A stretch of DNA of 64,000 nucleotides from a virus: the IMG/VR virus record IMGVR_UViG_3300009154_000046, positions 1 to 64,000 of that record. The stretch is one strand, 5' to 3'. Positions 16,367 through 24,811 of this stretch are shown here, one piece after another. The notes beneath the pieces are model-generated. The model saw nothing but the letters and a program-made list of their open reading frames with translations. It had not been told where the DNA came from and did no database searches. Each line of letters opens with the position of its first letter. Positions within the stretch are counted from its first letter, which is position 1. The position numbers and the translations under genes were made by a program.

Positions 16367-16591
16367 TTAATCCAATTCTTCCCATTGACCTTTTACACCT
16401 AATAAAAATGCTTCTTCAACTGTAATATTTTTAGGAAAGTATAATACATGTGTTTGTTTATATTCACCCATTAATCCTCCACCTTCTAAAGTCCATTTAC
16501 ATAAACAAGGATATTCTTTTGGGTAATTTTTAATTTGGTCTTTTGAATATGGATAAAATTCTTCAAATTCTTTTTTATTATTAATTTTCAT
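16367..16591 (-). CDS. Small hypothetical protein
   Basis: 74 residues with a Gly-rich turn (EGGGLMGEY). Overlaps the upstream gene's stop by 4 bp. Not recognised. Confidence 0.55.
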   Translation of the reverse strand: MKINNKKEFEEFYPYSKDQIKNYPKEYPCLCKWTLEGGGLMGEYKQTHVLYFPKNITVEEAFLLGVKGQWEELD

Positions 16592-16911
16592 ATTTTATTT
16601 TTTAGTAAATAATCATCTAATACAGATGTGATTGATTCTTTGTCAATCCAAGTAAAGTCCTGAATAGATTTAGTTGGGCACTCATCTTGAGTAAGTATAT
16701 TAGCATTATCAGCAGCTTTATCTAATAACTCTTTACCAAATTCTCTTTTGAATTGTTCAAATTCTTCTGGTGTGAAACAATAGCAATTCATTTCAACTAA
16801 ATCTTGAATATATTTTCCATTAGAATTACATAATGTAAATCCATTGTATTCTTCATTAAATACTGAGTCTGTAAATTCTACATATACTTCTTGTATTTTA
16901 GGTTGTATCAT
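16588..16911 (-). CDS. Hypothetical protein (MIQPK-start pair)
   Basis: 107 residues from ATG 16911; the longer frame to 16956 is rejected because it would overlap the upstream gene's coding end. Starts MIQPKIQEVYVEF, matching the first residues of the next gene upstream (MIQPKQENSYVVF), so the two may derive from a duplication. Acidic; function unknown. Confidence 0.6.
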   Translation of the reverse strand: MIQPKIQEVYVEFTDSVFNEEYNGFTLCNSNGKYIQDLVEMNCYCFTPEEFEQFKREFGKELLDKAADNANILTQDECPTKSIQDFTWIDKESITSVLDDYLLKNKI

Positions 16912-16913
16912 AA

Positions 16914-17075
16914 TTATTCTATTAATTGATAAATGTATAATGTTTTGGTTTTCCAAGCCTTAACATATTCTCTTGCTTTTTCTAAAGTAGAAATAGGATT
17001 ACTAAGTTGAGATAACCCATCATTTTCAGAAATTTCAAATACTACATAACTATTCTCTTGTTTAGGTTGTATCAT
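16914..17075 (-). CDS. Small protein (53 aa), MIQPK-start pair
   Basis: Hand-read: ATG 17075 to TAA 16914-16916. MIQPKQENSYVVFEISEN, then a helix (STLEKAREYVKAWK) and YIYQLIE. Its ATGA overlaps the upstream stop, supporting translation. Similar N-terminus to the neighbour at 16588-16911. Confidence 0.6.
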   Translation of the reverse strand: MIQPKQENSYVVFEISENDGLSQLSNPISTLEKAREYVKAWKTKTLYIYQLIE

Positions 17076-17344
17076 AATTGTTCAATATAAAGTTTAAAAA
17101 GTTGTTCTGTTGTTAAAATAGTAACATGTCCTAAATTAAACCAAATGTTATCAATTAACATATATTCATTAATATTTAGCCATTCAGCAAATGCTTTACA
17201 ATGTCTTTCTATACTTTCAAAACATTTTTTAGTTGCCGCATCAACATCTAATTCTCTTATACATTCATCTTCACCATTAAAAAAGAATCCATCAAGATAA
17301 TTACTTTCTATTGACCATTTAAGTTCGTGTTCTATTTTATTCAT
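17072..17344 (-). CDS. Hypothetical protein
   Basis: 90 residues, helical, Cys- and Trp-containing (KKCFESIERHCKAFAEWLNINEY). Start context TTAAACAATG. Not recognised. Confidence 0.55.
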   Translation of the reverse strand: MNKIEHELKWSIESNYLDGFFFNGEDECIRELDVDAATKKCFESIERHCKAFAEWLNINEYMLIDNIWFNLGHVTILTTEQLFKLYIEQL

Positions 17345-17357
17345 TGTTTAATTTTAT

Positions 17358-17519
17358 TTAATCAGGTAATTTATTCCATTGGCCGGTTACTAAGTACCAA
17401 GTCAATTCCAATACTTCGGAGTAACACATACGTTCTTCAAACAACCACATTATACTTCCCATTAATACCGTGATGGGACATAAGATAATTCCAAATGGTA
17501 TTCTTATTATTCGCTTCAT
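17358..17519 (-). CDS. Small membrane protein (53 aa)
   Basis: Hand-read: ATG 17519, TAA 17358-17360. MKRIIRIPFGIILCPITVLMG is a basic start plus one transmembrane segment; a 30-residue soluble tail follows (EERMCYSEVLEL). Fills the gap between neighbours. Confidence 0.55.
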   Translation of the reverse strand: MKRIIRIPFGIILCPITVLMGSIMWLFEERMCYSEVLELTWYLVTGQWNKLPD

Positions 17520-17550
17520 AATTTTTATTTTTTATTTTTACAGGCCATCT

Positions 17551-17859
17551 CTAAAAAGGTACCTGCAGGTAACTATCATGTAGTATTTCTCCTCCAATCG
17601 CATCTACTGCATTATCTATATCAGCAAACCAATCCCCTGCTACCTGACTACCACTACCAAAACGGTAGCAAACGAAGCCGTATTCATTAAGGGTTGGACT
17701 TCTATCTAATCGAACCAGTACTGAGTCACCCACTCCATTCTGGCACCCAAAGATGTATTTATCAAGGATTACATCTGCAAAATAGATGTACCAATCCGTA
17801 TAGGGTATCCGCCGACCGATTATCTTTGTTAGATTTGTTATATACAATTCACTACTCAT
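17551..17859 (-). CDS. Hypothetical protein
   Basis: 102 residues, alpha/beta, with a Gly/Ser turn (FGSGSQVAGDW). GC content is visibly higher than in neighbouring genes. Not recognised. Confidence 0.55.
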   Translation of the reverse strand: MSSELYITNLTKIIGRRIPYTDWYIYFADVILDKYIFGCQNGVGDSVLVRLDRSPTLNEYGFVCYRFGSGSQVAGDWFADIDNAVDAIGGEILHDSYLQVPF

Positions 17860-17873
17860 AACGTTTTGTTTTT

Positions 17874-18113
17874 TTATTTAATGGTTTCTTCGTAACCGGT
17901 CTTTCCTACCTGTTGAGTTGTACTGGTCTCGCCCTTATTCGTAAAGTAATGAGGAATGCTCCCATCGTAGAATCGGTACACCTTTATACCATCGTGCTCG
18001 AATAGGAGGTCTACCTTAATTCCATTGCCTTCTATATTTGTGGTTTGTGGTTCTTTGTAACATCCCGTAATCCCCATTGCCGCAATAATTGCTACCCCTA
18101 ATAACTTTTTCAT
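17874..18113 (-). CDS. Small lipoprotein
   Basis: 79 residues, MKKLLGVAIIAAMGITGC signal peptide with lipobox ITGC. Mature part ~61 residues, beta-rich. The ~140 bp upstream hold three ATTAATTT-type short repeats and no gene. Confidence 0.7.
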   Translation of the reverse strand: MKKLLGVAIIAAMGITGCYKEPQTTNIEGNGIKVDLLFEHDGIKVYRFYDGSIPHYFTNKGETSTTQQVGKTGYEETIK

Positions 18114-18257
18114 TTTGTTTGGTTTATTTATTTATTAATTTATTAATTTATTAGGCACTGGTAGTACCTTAAAAGCATTTTATTTAAACTATCAAGAAAT
18201 TTTCCTATTTAACGACTGGTCTCCCCAGCCCCTCCGAATGTTTCGTTATAGTATTGT

Positions 18258-18485
18258 TCATAGCTTTATTATTTCTTGCTTAACTTGTTGATAATATTCA
18301 ATTCCAAATTTATTATATTTTTCATTTACTGTATTCAATCCTTCCAATACTACATCAACTGATATTAAAGCAGATTGTTTTGAAAGTAGACTTACTATAA
18401 TTTCGTTTCCATAATCTTCGCCATCATTCATAAATAACATTCTATATCTATGTACTAATTCTTCTGCTTTTTGTTTTGGTATCAT
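18258..18485 (-). CDS. Small hypothetical protein
   Basis: 75 residues, helical; starts MIPKQKAEELVHRYRMLF, a pattern seen in many small Bacteroidota-phage proteins (K(A/K)AEELVxKY). Overlaps the upstream gene by 4 bp. Confidence 0.6.
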   Translation of the reverse strand: MIPKQKAEELVHRYRMLFMNDGEDYGNEIIVSLLSKQSALISVDVVLEGLNTVNEKYNKFGIEYYQQVKQEIIKL

Positions 18486-18706
18486 TGTTTATTTATTTTA
18501 TTATTATGTAATTCTACTATATATTCTGCCATAGCTTTATTAATTGATGCCGATGAAACTATACATACTTCTTCTATATCATCTTTATCAAATTTAATAG
18601 GAACTTTTGGAACAATCAATCTACACCAACATTGTTCTCCCGAAAAGCAAGGTTCTACTTTCCATTCTACTTCTAATGCTTGTTTATAAGCCTCTTGATA
18701 TGTCAT
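18482..18706 (-). CDS. Small hypothetical protein
   Basis: 74 residues with a Cys pair region (EPCFSGEQCWCRLIVP) and a helical C-terminus. Not recognised. Confidence 0.55.
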   Translation of the reverse strand: MTYQEAYKQALEVEWKVEPCFSGEQCWCRLIVPKVPIKFDKDDIEEVCIVSSASINKAMAEYIVELHNNKINKQ

Positions 18707-18709
18707 TGT

Positions 18710-18979
18710 TTATTTATTAAAATTTTGATTGTAATATTTTTCACCACTTATGTATTCTTCTTGTTTCTCTTTGAGCATCGCAACTCCAAAACTGAAACCT
18801 TTGTCGTAAGCATCAATTATCTGCTGCTCAAACATTTTATTAGCTTGTTCTAAAATTTCTTTTCTCCTAACCCAATAAGTTTCTCTACTAATTAAAGTCA
18901 TATCAAACTCTACATCAAGTCCAATTATTTTATCATTAAGCCATTCTACTGTTGGCATTTGCTTATTCATATTCTTCAC
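18710..18979 (-). CDS. Hypothetical protein
   Basis: 89 residues, helical, EWLNDKIIGLDVEF near the N-terminus and IIDAYDKGFSFGVAMLKEK later. The EWL...AF.qG pattern occurs in small phage proteins of unknown role. Overlaps the DNA ligase end by 17 bp; Met4 is an alternative start. Confidence 0.55.
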   Translation of the reverse strand: MKNMNKQMPTVEWLNDKIIGLDVEFDMTLISRETYWVRRKEILEQANKMFEQQIIDAYDKGFSFGVAMLKEKQEEYISGEKYYNQNFNK

Positions 18980-20075
18980 GATTTATTTTGATTACATAAG
19001 GAAAACGGGGTATACCTGCTGGTGTTAAGTTAAAATATTTTATAGTTGCCGATTTACCAATTAGCTTCTTACGGTCTTTCAACATTTGTGCGGTTTCTTC
19101 AAACGTACCCTTTACATTTGATTTGAAAGTTTGGCCATCTTCCGTTTGGAATACCATATATCCACACGTACCAGTCCGATTACCTTCGCCTTCCACTACA
19201 TCAATAATTTCGTATTCATCGTCCTGAAATGATTTGTGTTTCAGCAGAAACTTACTACGTTTGTTTTCGTACATATCATTCACTCTTAACATCTGTCCCT
19301 CATAGCCCTGCTCCATATACATTTCGTACAACTTCATTAACATAGTTTCATTAGTTGCTAATCTAGTATCTACAACCACACACTTCGTATTACGGAATAC
19401 CTTATCATGCTTTTCCATAATTGCCAACTGATTCTGTCTGCCGAAGAAATTCGTTTTGTAACTTGGTAAATCGTAAATATGATACTCAATAACGTCTGCA
19501 CTCTCTTTAAGTTCATCAGCCGTTGGTTTGCTTTTCTTTACCAATGAAACAATTTTGTTGAAATCATTAGCCAACTTATCACAATACAATTCCCCATCAA
19601 ATATCAATTCAGGATTTGCTTCAAACAACGGCTTAAGCCCTTCAAATATATGTGGCGCTGATAAGATTGGTTTGCCATTACGAGTCCACATTCCGTCCTC
19701 TTTAACGATACAACGAATACCATCAAGCTTTGGTTGAGAATGTATTGGAAACTCCACTTTGTGTTTTTCATCATTCCAATCTTTAGCCAACATCGGTTTA
19801 AAGTATTGTGTTTCATCAATGTTACTAATCGTTTCATAGTAACCACGCTCCAACTTCAACTTGCGTTTTGCTTCAGCCTCTTTCATTGCTTGCTCTTTAT
19901 CGGTAGTTTCATTTGCTCTACCGGCGTTCTTACCGAACACTACAGTCCATTCATTGATAACTTTCTTACCGTCAGTCTGACCTGATATGGTGCGATACTT
20001 ATTACCCACTACTTCAATAGTCCACTCTTGCGTTTTACCTGTCTCTGTTCTTTTGTAGATAGTTGCTAATTTCAT
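18963..20075 (-). CDS. ATP-dependent DNA ligase with N-terminal WGR-like domain
   Basis: 370 residues. Motif I is QPKLDGIRC (adenylated Lys near residue 116), motif III is LIFDGELY, motif IIIa-like FGRQNQ, motif IV YEGQMLR and motif V FLLKHK. An OB-fold-like C-terminus follows. Residues 1-85 (WTIEVVGNKYRTISGQ...EWTVVFGKNAGRANETT) resemble a WGR domain, which binds DNA or poly-ADP-ribose. The enzyme seals nicked duplex DNA in replication or repair. The closely linked RNA ligase lies just upstream. Confidence 0.9.
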   Translation of the reverse strand: MKLATIYKRTETGKTQEWTIEVVGNKYRTISGQTDGKKVINEWTVVFGKNAGRANETTDKEQAMKEAEAKRKLKLERGYYETISNIDETQYFKPMLAKDWNDEKHKVEFPIHSQPKLDGIRCIVKEDGMWTRNGKPILSAPHIFEGLKPLFEANPELIFDGELYCDKLANDFNKIVSLVKKSKPTADELKESADVIEYHIYDLPSYKTNFFGRQNQLAIMEKHDKVFRNTKCVVVDTRLATNETMLMKLYEMYMEQGYEGQMLRVNDMYENKRSKFLLKHKSFQDDEYEIIDVVEGEGNRTGTCGYMVFQTEDGQTFKSNVKGTFEETAQMLKDRKKLIGKSATIKYFNLTPAGIPRFPYVIKINREEYE

Positions 20076-20077
20076 AT

Positions 20078-21166
20078 TTATATTTCTTTAAAGTTTTTTA
20101 AAAATGGTTTATCGTATTTTGGTTTGATTAGTTTCCATATGATGTGGTCATATGGTTTCTTATCCCACATTGCGAAACATACTGCTCTCAAAGCAGGTTC
20201 GGTATTTTTAAGATACTCAGCGAATTGCTTTTTGGTAGGTTCCGGATATACATCGCCATACTTACCATATCGGAAGTGGTCGTATATCTTACCATACCTT
20301 TCACCAATAGAGAATTTAGCGTATCGTAAGTTACCTATGGTTTGCTTTACCCATGCATCAAATTCATCTGGCACCCTATCTAAAAATTCATCCAAAGGTT
20401 TACCGTCACGTAGTAACTCCCATATATCAACGGATGAAAAGTTAGTTAGTATTTTATGTAAGCGTATGTATTCAGTACCTTTTATTTTCATTCTCATTCC
20501 ACCTTTGAACCTGATTACATAACCTTCGGCATCCTTTGATATATTTTCTTTCAATTCCTTAAAATCAGTTATACCATCGTACTTTTTCACTACGTCAAAA
20601 TTATCCATATAGTAAGGAATGTGTATATCTGATTCAATTCCATCCGCTGAACTATCTATACAAGCCAACATAACCATTCTTTCGGAGTTACCATAATCAA
20701 CCACTATTCTATTTCCAGTGTATATTATCTCAAACAAATAGGTATAGCCGGGCGATAGTAAATCGGTATCATACTTCTTTAATATCTCTGCTCCCATTAT
20801 TGATTGTTCCGATGTGAATGAGCCTCTGGTTGCTACTCTCCATTTACCTTCGTAATAAAACACAATACCCAAAGAGCCATCCATTTTTTCAAACACTTCA
20901 AAAGATTCATTTGGTATCTTTGATGTTCTAAATGTCATACCTTCCAATTCTTCGTAGTTAAAGAATTTAGGAAACGATTTAGCCATTACATTACCTTCTC
21001 TGTCTAATACCAGTCCCCTACATTCAATAGTCAAATCATCCCATTTAGATTCGTACTGGCACGTACGAGAATAATTGTAAATTGATATTGGATATTCAGG
21101 GTGGTCTTGCTTCACTATCAAGCCATCTGCTATGTATTTGTTTATTCTATCTAAGTCGTATTTCAT
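20078..21166 (-). CDS. T4 Rnl1-like RNA ligase
   Basis: 362 residues. The nucleotidyl-transfer motif FEKMDGSLG (Lys near residue 91), IECRGLVLD upstream, the TRGSF motif, YLFEII (motif IIIa), EGYVIRF (motif IV) and MKIKGTEY (motif V) match the Rnl1/RnlA family, which rejoins RNA ends, classically tRNA anticodon loops cut by host ribonucleases. First gene after promoter 21212-21243 and hairpin copy B; the PNK-like kinase gene is immediately on the other side. Confidence 0.9.
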   Translation of the reverse strand: MKYDLDRINKYIADGLIVKQDHPEYPISIYNYSRTCQYESKWDDLTIECRGLVLDREGNVMAKSFPKFFNYEELEGMTFRTSKIPNESFEVFEKMDGSLGIVFYYEGKWRVATRGSFTSEQSIMGAEILKKYDTDLLSPGYTYLFEIIYTGNRIVVDYGNSERMVMLACIDSSADGIESDIHIPYYMDNFDVVKKYDGITDFKELKENISKDAEGYVIRFKGGMRMKIKGTEYIRLHKILTNFSSVDIWELLRDGKPLDEFLDRVPDEFDAWVKQTIGNLRYAKFSIGERYGKIYDHFRYGKYGDVYPEPTKKQFAEYLKNTEPALRAVCFAMWDKKPYDHIIWKLIKPKYDKPFLKNFKEI

Positions 21167-21211
21167 ATATTAAAATTTATCGTATAATGCCCTACTACCT
21201 GCCGGACAATA

Positions 21212-21243
21212 CAAAGATACTACATTTTTGCGTAATGGCCTAA
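21212..21243 (-). promoter_or_regulatory. Promoter of RNA ligase/DNA ligase unit
   Basis: TATCTTTG at 21219-21212 and TTAGG at 21243, spacer exactly 20 nt, with the shared GCCAT just after the -33 box. Same layout as at the three other hairpin repeats. Confidence 0.6.
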
Positions 21244-21255
21244 TATTATACAATA

Positions 21256-21333
21256 AAAGTTTATTGATAATCAACTAATTAGCAAAACCCATATTTTTAG
21301 GTAATCATAACTGTTTGATTATCAATAAACTTT
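21256..21333. repeat. Long inverted repeat, copy B
   Basis: Arms 21256-21281 and 21308-21333 (26 nt, few mismatches); loop GCAAAACCCATATTTTTAGG. The centre of the loop is nearly identical to copies C and D while the arms differ. Confidence 0.75.
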
Positions 21334-21356
21334 CTATTAGTCTATTCTAAGGTTTT

Positions 21357-21743
21357 TTACAATTTCACCACAAATCTTGCTTTCATTTGATTAATTTTAT
21401 CAGCGGGTACATTATGTATGTTTTTACCATTGTGTGTAGTTTCAACTATAACCGAATGAACACGATACCCGTTTGCTTCGGCTAACATATTGTAGTGCTC
21501 CATTTCCCATTCCATTGTAAAGGTATTAGATACCACAATTTTTTCAACTCCATTTTCCATAGATAATTTCACTTTGTTTTGACACCAAGCATGCGCATCT
21601 TTTATACGAGATGGGTCAAAGTTATAGTTTCCGTTATCATCTACAAAGTACATATCTGCCTCATAGTGTACACCACCTAGTTCGGTTGCTAATGTTGATT
21701 TACCACTTCCAGGCAAACCACGCAATAATATTAATTTTTTCAT
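21357..21743 (-). CDS. Polynucleotide kinase-like P-loop kinase
   Basis: 128 residues. Walker A is LRGLPGSGKST (residues 7-17) and the fold has a DxxR-like FDPSRIKDAHAWC region and VVSNTFTMEWEM strand, fitting the 5'-OH polynucleotide kinase / AAA_33 group. T4-type PNK phosphorylates 5'-OH RNA ends before ligation; this protein lacks the C-terminal phosphatase domain, which the HAD protein (12531-13049) might supply. Adjacent to the RNA ligase unit. Confidence 0.82.
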   Translation of the reverse strand: MKKLILLRGLPGSGKSTLATELGGVHYEADMYFVDDNGNYNFDPSRIKDAHAWCQNKVKLSMENGVEKIVVSNTFTMEWEMEHYNMLAEANGYRVHSVIVETTHNGKNIHNVPADKINQMKARFVVKL

Positions 21744-21745
21744 TG

Positions 21746-21994
21746 TTATTTCTTTTTAAATTGTTTAAACCAATCTTTTGCAAGTAATAACGGTAATCTT
21801 TCTTTGTAGCTTTTTAAAACAAAAGCAGAGTATTCTTCCATATCACTATACATTCTTTCAGACTTCCATCTACTAATAGATTTTAAAGCATTAATAGAAT
21901 TACCATACTGTAAAGCATTCATTTCTATTTTACAATTAGGGTAAAGATAATTTAGTACTTTATCACAAACTTCTTCAAGTGTTTCTTCTGTCAT
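21746..21994 (-). CDS. Hypothetical protein (ERMYS motif)
   Basis: 82 residues, helical. Contains TLEEVCDKV and SISRWKSERMYSDMEEYSAF. The same TLEEV...KWQKERMYSEKEV arrangement forms the C-terminal third of the next gene upstream, so they are paralogous modules; I have seen this W(Q/K)xERMYSEE motif in many phage proteins without known function. Confidence 0.65.
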   Translation of the reverse strand: MTEETLEEVCDKVLNYLYPNCKIEMNALQYGNSINALKSISRWKSERMYSDMEEYSAFVLKSYKERLPLLLAKDWFKQFKKK

Positions 21995-21996
21995 TG

Positions 21997-22782
21997 TTAT
22001 TTCTTTTTTAATTGTTTAGTTAAAAGTAAATACTCAGCAGTTAATCCTGTTGTCTTGCTTTTTTCTACTATTGCAATAACTTCTTTCTCACTATACATTC
22101 TTTCTTTCTGCCATTTAATTATTTCTTTACAAACAGCAATCATTAACATTCCGTTTGGAGTTGTAGTTTCAAATGATTTTGTATCTACTCTTGTTTCATA
22201 ACCAAAACTTGGTGCTAACTTCTCATAAGTATTATGAAATAAAATAGCTAATTCAACTTCTTCAAGTGTTTCTTTTTTAGGTTCTACCTTATCAAGCATT
22301 TGAGCATCTAAAGAAGTTTTATATCCTAATATTACATCTTTAGGTTCTTCTTTTGGAAAAACTACATTATACAAAATTTTATCTCCCATTGAAAAAGTAT
22401 CTAAATCAACTTTCTCACAACTTGGGTTCTTAACAAACCATTCTAAGAAATCGTCATCAATACTCTGTACACCATCATTAATTAAGTCTTGGTCTGTTGT
22501 TAGGATGATTTTTTTACAATATGCAATGGGTTCATAACTATCTCTATCAAAATAAATGTACTCTATTTTAGCATCAGAGCATTTAAAAACACCCTCATAA
22601 GTAGTTTGTATAAACCAATCCCCTTCTTTAATTTCTTCATCATTAGTGATGTAGATGTTAAACTTTTTTCTATTTTTTCTGTCATTTTTAAATGACTTAT
22701 TAGATTGGTAGCATAATTGATTTGCATCATTATAAATTATCCTACTTGGTTTATCTGTTGGTATTAAATGTATATTTTTCAT
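21997..22782 (-). CDS. Hypothetical protein with C-terminal ERMYS module
   Basis: 261 residues. Residues 1-150 are beta-rich (SRIIYNDANQLCYQSNKSF; GDWFIQTTYEGVFKC; IILTTDQDLINDGVQSIDDDFLEWFVKNPSCE), a known phage arrangement of unknown role; residues ~165-261 carry the ERMYSE module. Confidence 0.6.
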   Translation of the reverse strand: MKNIHLIPTDKPSRIIYNDANQLCYQSNKSFKNDRKNRKKFNIYITNDEEIKEGDWFIQTTYEGVFKCSDAKIEYIYFDRDSYEPIAYCKKIILTTDQDLINDGVQSIDDDFLEWFVKNPSCEKVDLDTFSMGDKILYNVVFPKEEPKDVILGYKTSLDAQMLDKVEPKKETLEEVELAILFHNTYEKLAPSFGYETRVDTKSFETTTPNGMLMIAVCKEIIKWQKERMYSEKEVIAIVEKSKTTGLTAEYLLLTKQLKKK

Positions 22783-22793
22783 TGTTGTTTATT

Positions 22794-23078
22794 TTATTGA
22801 CCACATAAACTTAAATCAAAGTCTATTTGAGGGTCTCCTGTTACAAGATAATCGTTATTAAATCTACTTCTATATGTATTGGAAGGTTTATGGTCATTCA
22901 TAGTATATAACCTATGTTTTAATTCTATTAAAATATGTCTTGATAAAGTAACATTTCCACATTTTTCCTTCATCCATTTTAAATAATTAGGATTAATCTT
23001 TAAAACTTCTCCCACTGTTTTATCTTTGTATTTACCAAAAGGAATTAAAGAATTATTTGTTTCTAATTGAATATTCAT
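22794..23078 (-). CDS. DUF3820-like / ExoX C-terminal domain protein
   Basis: 94 residues with IPFGKYKDKTVGEVLKINPNYL, the core motif of the DUF3820-like and exodeoxyribonuclease X C-terminal domains (GKY.gktl.ev...dp.Yl.W). Stand-alone versions are common in phages; probably a nucleic-acid-related accessory factor. Confidence 0.7.
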   Translation of the reverse strand: MNIQLETNNSLIPFGKYKDKTVGEVLKINPNYLKWMKEKCGNVTLSRHILIELKHRLYTMNDHKPSNTYRSRFNNDYLVTGDPQIDFDLSLCGQ

Positions 23079-23084
23079 TGTTGT

Positions 23085-23393
23085 TTATTTTTTTCTGTCT
23101 TCTCTTATCATAGTTAATACCATATTAGATATAGTATCGTACCCTTTAACCTTATTGATTAATTTCCCATCCTCTCTAAAATTAAATACCACGCCTAGAT
23201 CATCAACTATCCCTAAATCATTAGCAGTCGTATGAGATAGATTACCTAATGCTACTTCGAGTTGAATATTTCTAACGTCATATTCTGTTAATTCTACTTC
23301 TCCAATATAGTATTTGGGTGGTGGTATGATAGGTATTACCACGTGACCGCTTTTAATCTTTATAACCTTATAGTTATTGTTTAGTACTTTCAT
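23085..23393 (-). CDS. Hypothetical protein
   Basis: 102 residues; hydrophobic start (YKVIKIKSGHVVIPIIPPPKYYIGE) then soluble. The PPPKYYIG segment and TEYDVRN motif look conserved-type but no family is recognised. Its ATG overlaps the next gene's stop region. Confidence 0.55.
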   Translation of the reverse strand: MKVLNNNYKVIKIKSGHVVIPIIPPPKYYIGEVELTEYDVRNIQLEVALGNLSHTTANDLGIVDDLGVVFNFREDGKLINKVKGYDTISNMVLTMIREDRKK

Positions 23394-23584
23394 AATTTTT
23401 GTATTTGATGTTCTCCAACATATAAATCTGGAAATAATCTTCCTTTTAGGTTTTCACTATCAACTAAGTAATACCATGTACCTTGATGAGTTTCTCTTGT
23501 ATACCAAATATACATTTCCTTATCATGCCATTTAGGATATTCTTTAGCTATTACTTTTACCCTTTCCATCTTTAACAATTTCAA
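23390..23584 (-). CDS. Small hypothetical protein
   Basis: 64 residues, basic and aromatic (EYPKWHDKEMYIWYTRETHQGTW). It overlaps the upstream gene by 41 bp, in a different frame. Met6 (MERVKVIA) would reduce the overlap. Confidence 0.5.
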   Translation of the reverse strand: MKLLKMERVKVIAKEYPKWHDKEMYIWYTRETHQGTWYYLVDSENLKGRLFPDLYVGEHQIQKL

Positions 23585-23939
23585 TTAATTTAATTAAACA
23601 TTCAAGTTCTGCTTCTTCGTAGGTTCTTGGTTTATTAAAATCTGTAACTTCTTTGTTTGGTGTAATTTTCAAATCAGTAAATTCTAAAATTTCAAATCCC
23701 CATTTAGAAATATGATAATAAGAAAATTGACAACATAATCTATACCTCTCTCTAAACCATCTAAATGCTTGTGAGAATGTTGGTGCAGATGTAAATAAAA
23801 CTTTATCTTCAAATTCTGAGTTCTTACACCAGCATCTACTTTTAAATGAATCTTTCATAAACATTGCAAAACATTCTTCATCAAAACCTAATTCTTTAAG
23901 TTCTAATGCTTGCTGATATGGAATAAATTCTTTAGTCAT
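23544..23939 (-). CDS. Conserved phage hypothetical protein
   Basis: 131 residues from ATG 23939 (AAACAATG context). Contains IPYQQALELKELGF, SQAFRWFRERYRLCC and TYEEAELECLIKLIEIVK, a motif set I recognise from many Bacteroidota-phage and plasmid proteins of unknown function. The 5'-extended frame is rejected as it overlaps a small upstream gene. Confidence 0.7.
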   Translation of the reverse strand: MTKEFIPYQQALELKELGFDEECFAMFMKDSFKSRCWCKNSEFEDKVLFTSAPTFSQAFRWFRERYRLCCQFSYYHISKWGFEILEFTDLKITPNKEVTDFNKPRTYEEAELECLIKLIEIVKDGKGKSNS

Positions 23940-24033
23940 TGTTTTTAATTTGTTTAACAGCATTTTTAAGTTCTAATAATCTTTGTTTGCTTGGGTTCAT
24001 AACATCATTATAAATCTCTATTGGTGTATTCAT
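23932..24033 (-). CDS. Micro-ORF (33 aa)
   Basis: Hand-read: ATG 24033, TAA 23932-23934. Helical, charged peptide beginning MNTPIEIYNDVMNPSKQR. Its stop overlaps the next ATG and its start has TTAACAATG, both features of the local genes. Confidence 0.45.
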   Translation of the reverse strand: MNTPIEIYNDVMNPSKQRLLELKNAVKQIKNND

Positions 24034-24035
24034 TG

Positions 24036-24521
24036 TTAAATTATTTGTTTTGTACCAATATTAAATACTGGAGATAAATTGCGAATATTAGTGTATTTGC
24101 CAGTAAATTCTTTAGTTAAAAAATCACATAATAGCATTTGAGGATAAGCATTTCCATCAAAAAAAGCATAATATAATCTTGAATGAAATAAAACTATTGT
24201 ACCATATCCATAAGACTTTAATTTATGTTTAGGGAAATCAGACCATTTGTAATTTAGTAATGTTCCGTGTTTATCAATCTCAAAATTATCTAATTTCTTA
24301 AAATAAGAATGTTCAAACTTCCATTCGTGTTTATTGTTTTTAAACCAAATATTCAATTCTTCAAGATATTTGTTCTTTTTTAGTTTAATAGGATTGGAAT
24401 TATCAAAATCTTCTTTACTAATTTCTTTTTTCAATTCATAAGTAGATTTTAATCTATAAGTATTATTAAACTTAACAATAATTCCCAAATCTGTTTTATA
24501 ATAAAATGTATTGTTATTCAT
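24036..24521 (-). CDS. Hypothetical protein
   Basis: 161 residues, Lys/Asn-rich; beta-rich C-terminus (KSYGYGTIVLFHSRLYYAFFDG). Not recognised. Strong AT bias in codon use. Confidence 0.55.
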   Translation of the reverse strand: MNNNTFYYKTDLGIIVKFNNTYRLKSTYELKKEISKEDFDNSNPIKLKKNKYLEELNIWFKNNKHEWKFEHSYFKKLDNFEIDKHGTLLNYKWSDFPKHKLKSYGYGTIVLFHSRLYYAFFDGNAYPQMLLCDFLTKEFTGKYTNIRNLSPVFNIGTKQII

Positions 24522-24525
24522 TAGA

Positions 24526-24732
24526 TTAAATTTTAATATGACCTTTGCCTTTATTTAAAGAATAAGGAATGTTTTTACAACTATGATTATCTTCACAAAC
24601 AAGTTTACCTAAATATTCAGTTCCACTTTTATAAACAATAACATCATAATTCCATTCACTTTTTAATTTATCTCCAACAAAAATTGGTTGTTTATTATCA
24701 TCGTAATACCCTGTAAATTTATTGTTATTCAT
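24526..24732 (-). CDS. YopX-like small protein
   Basis: 68 residues. The sequence TGYYDDNKQPIFVGDKL resembles the start of YopX-type phage proteins (G..D.nGk.iyeGDil), here reduced to a single small beta domain. Function unknown. Confidence 0.45.
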   Translation of the reverse strand: MNNNKFTGYYDDNKQPIFVGDKLKSEWNYDVIVYKSGTEYLGKLVCEDNHSCKNIPYSLNKGKGHIKI

Positions 24733-24737
24733 ATTTG

Positions 24738-24809
24738 TTATTTAGTTTTAAGTGCTTTTTTAATTTGTTCTAAGGTATAGCATCTAATACCATTTATAGT
24801 ATACATCAT
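24738..24809 (-). CDS. Micro-ORF (23 aa)
   Basis: Hand-read: ATG 24809 with AACAATG context, MMYTINGIRCYTLEQIKKAL then KTK. Tentative; only start context and spacing support it. Confidence 0.35.
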   Translation of the reverse strand: MMYTINGIRCYTLEQIKKALKTK

Positions 24810-24811
24810 TG

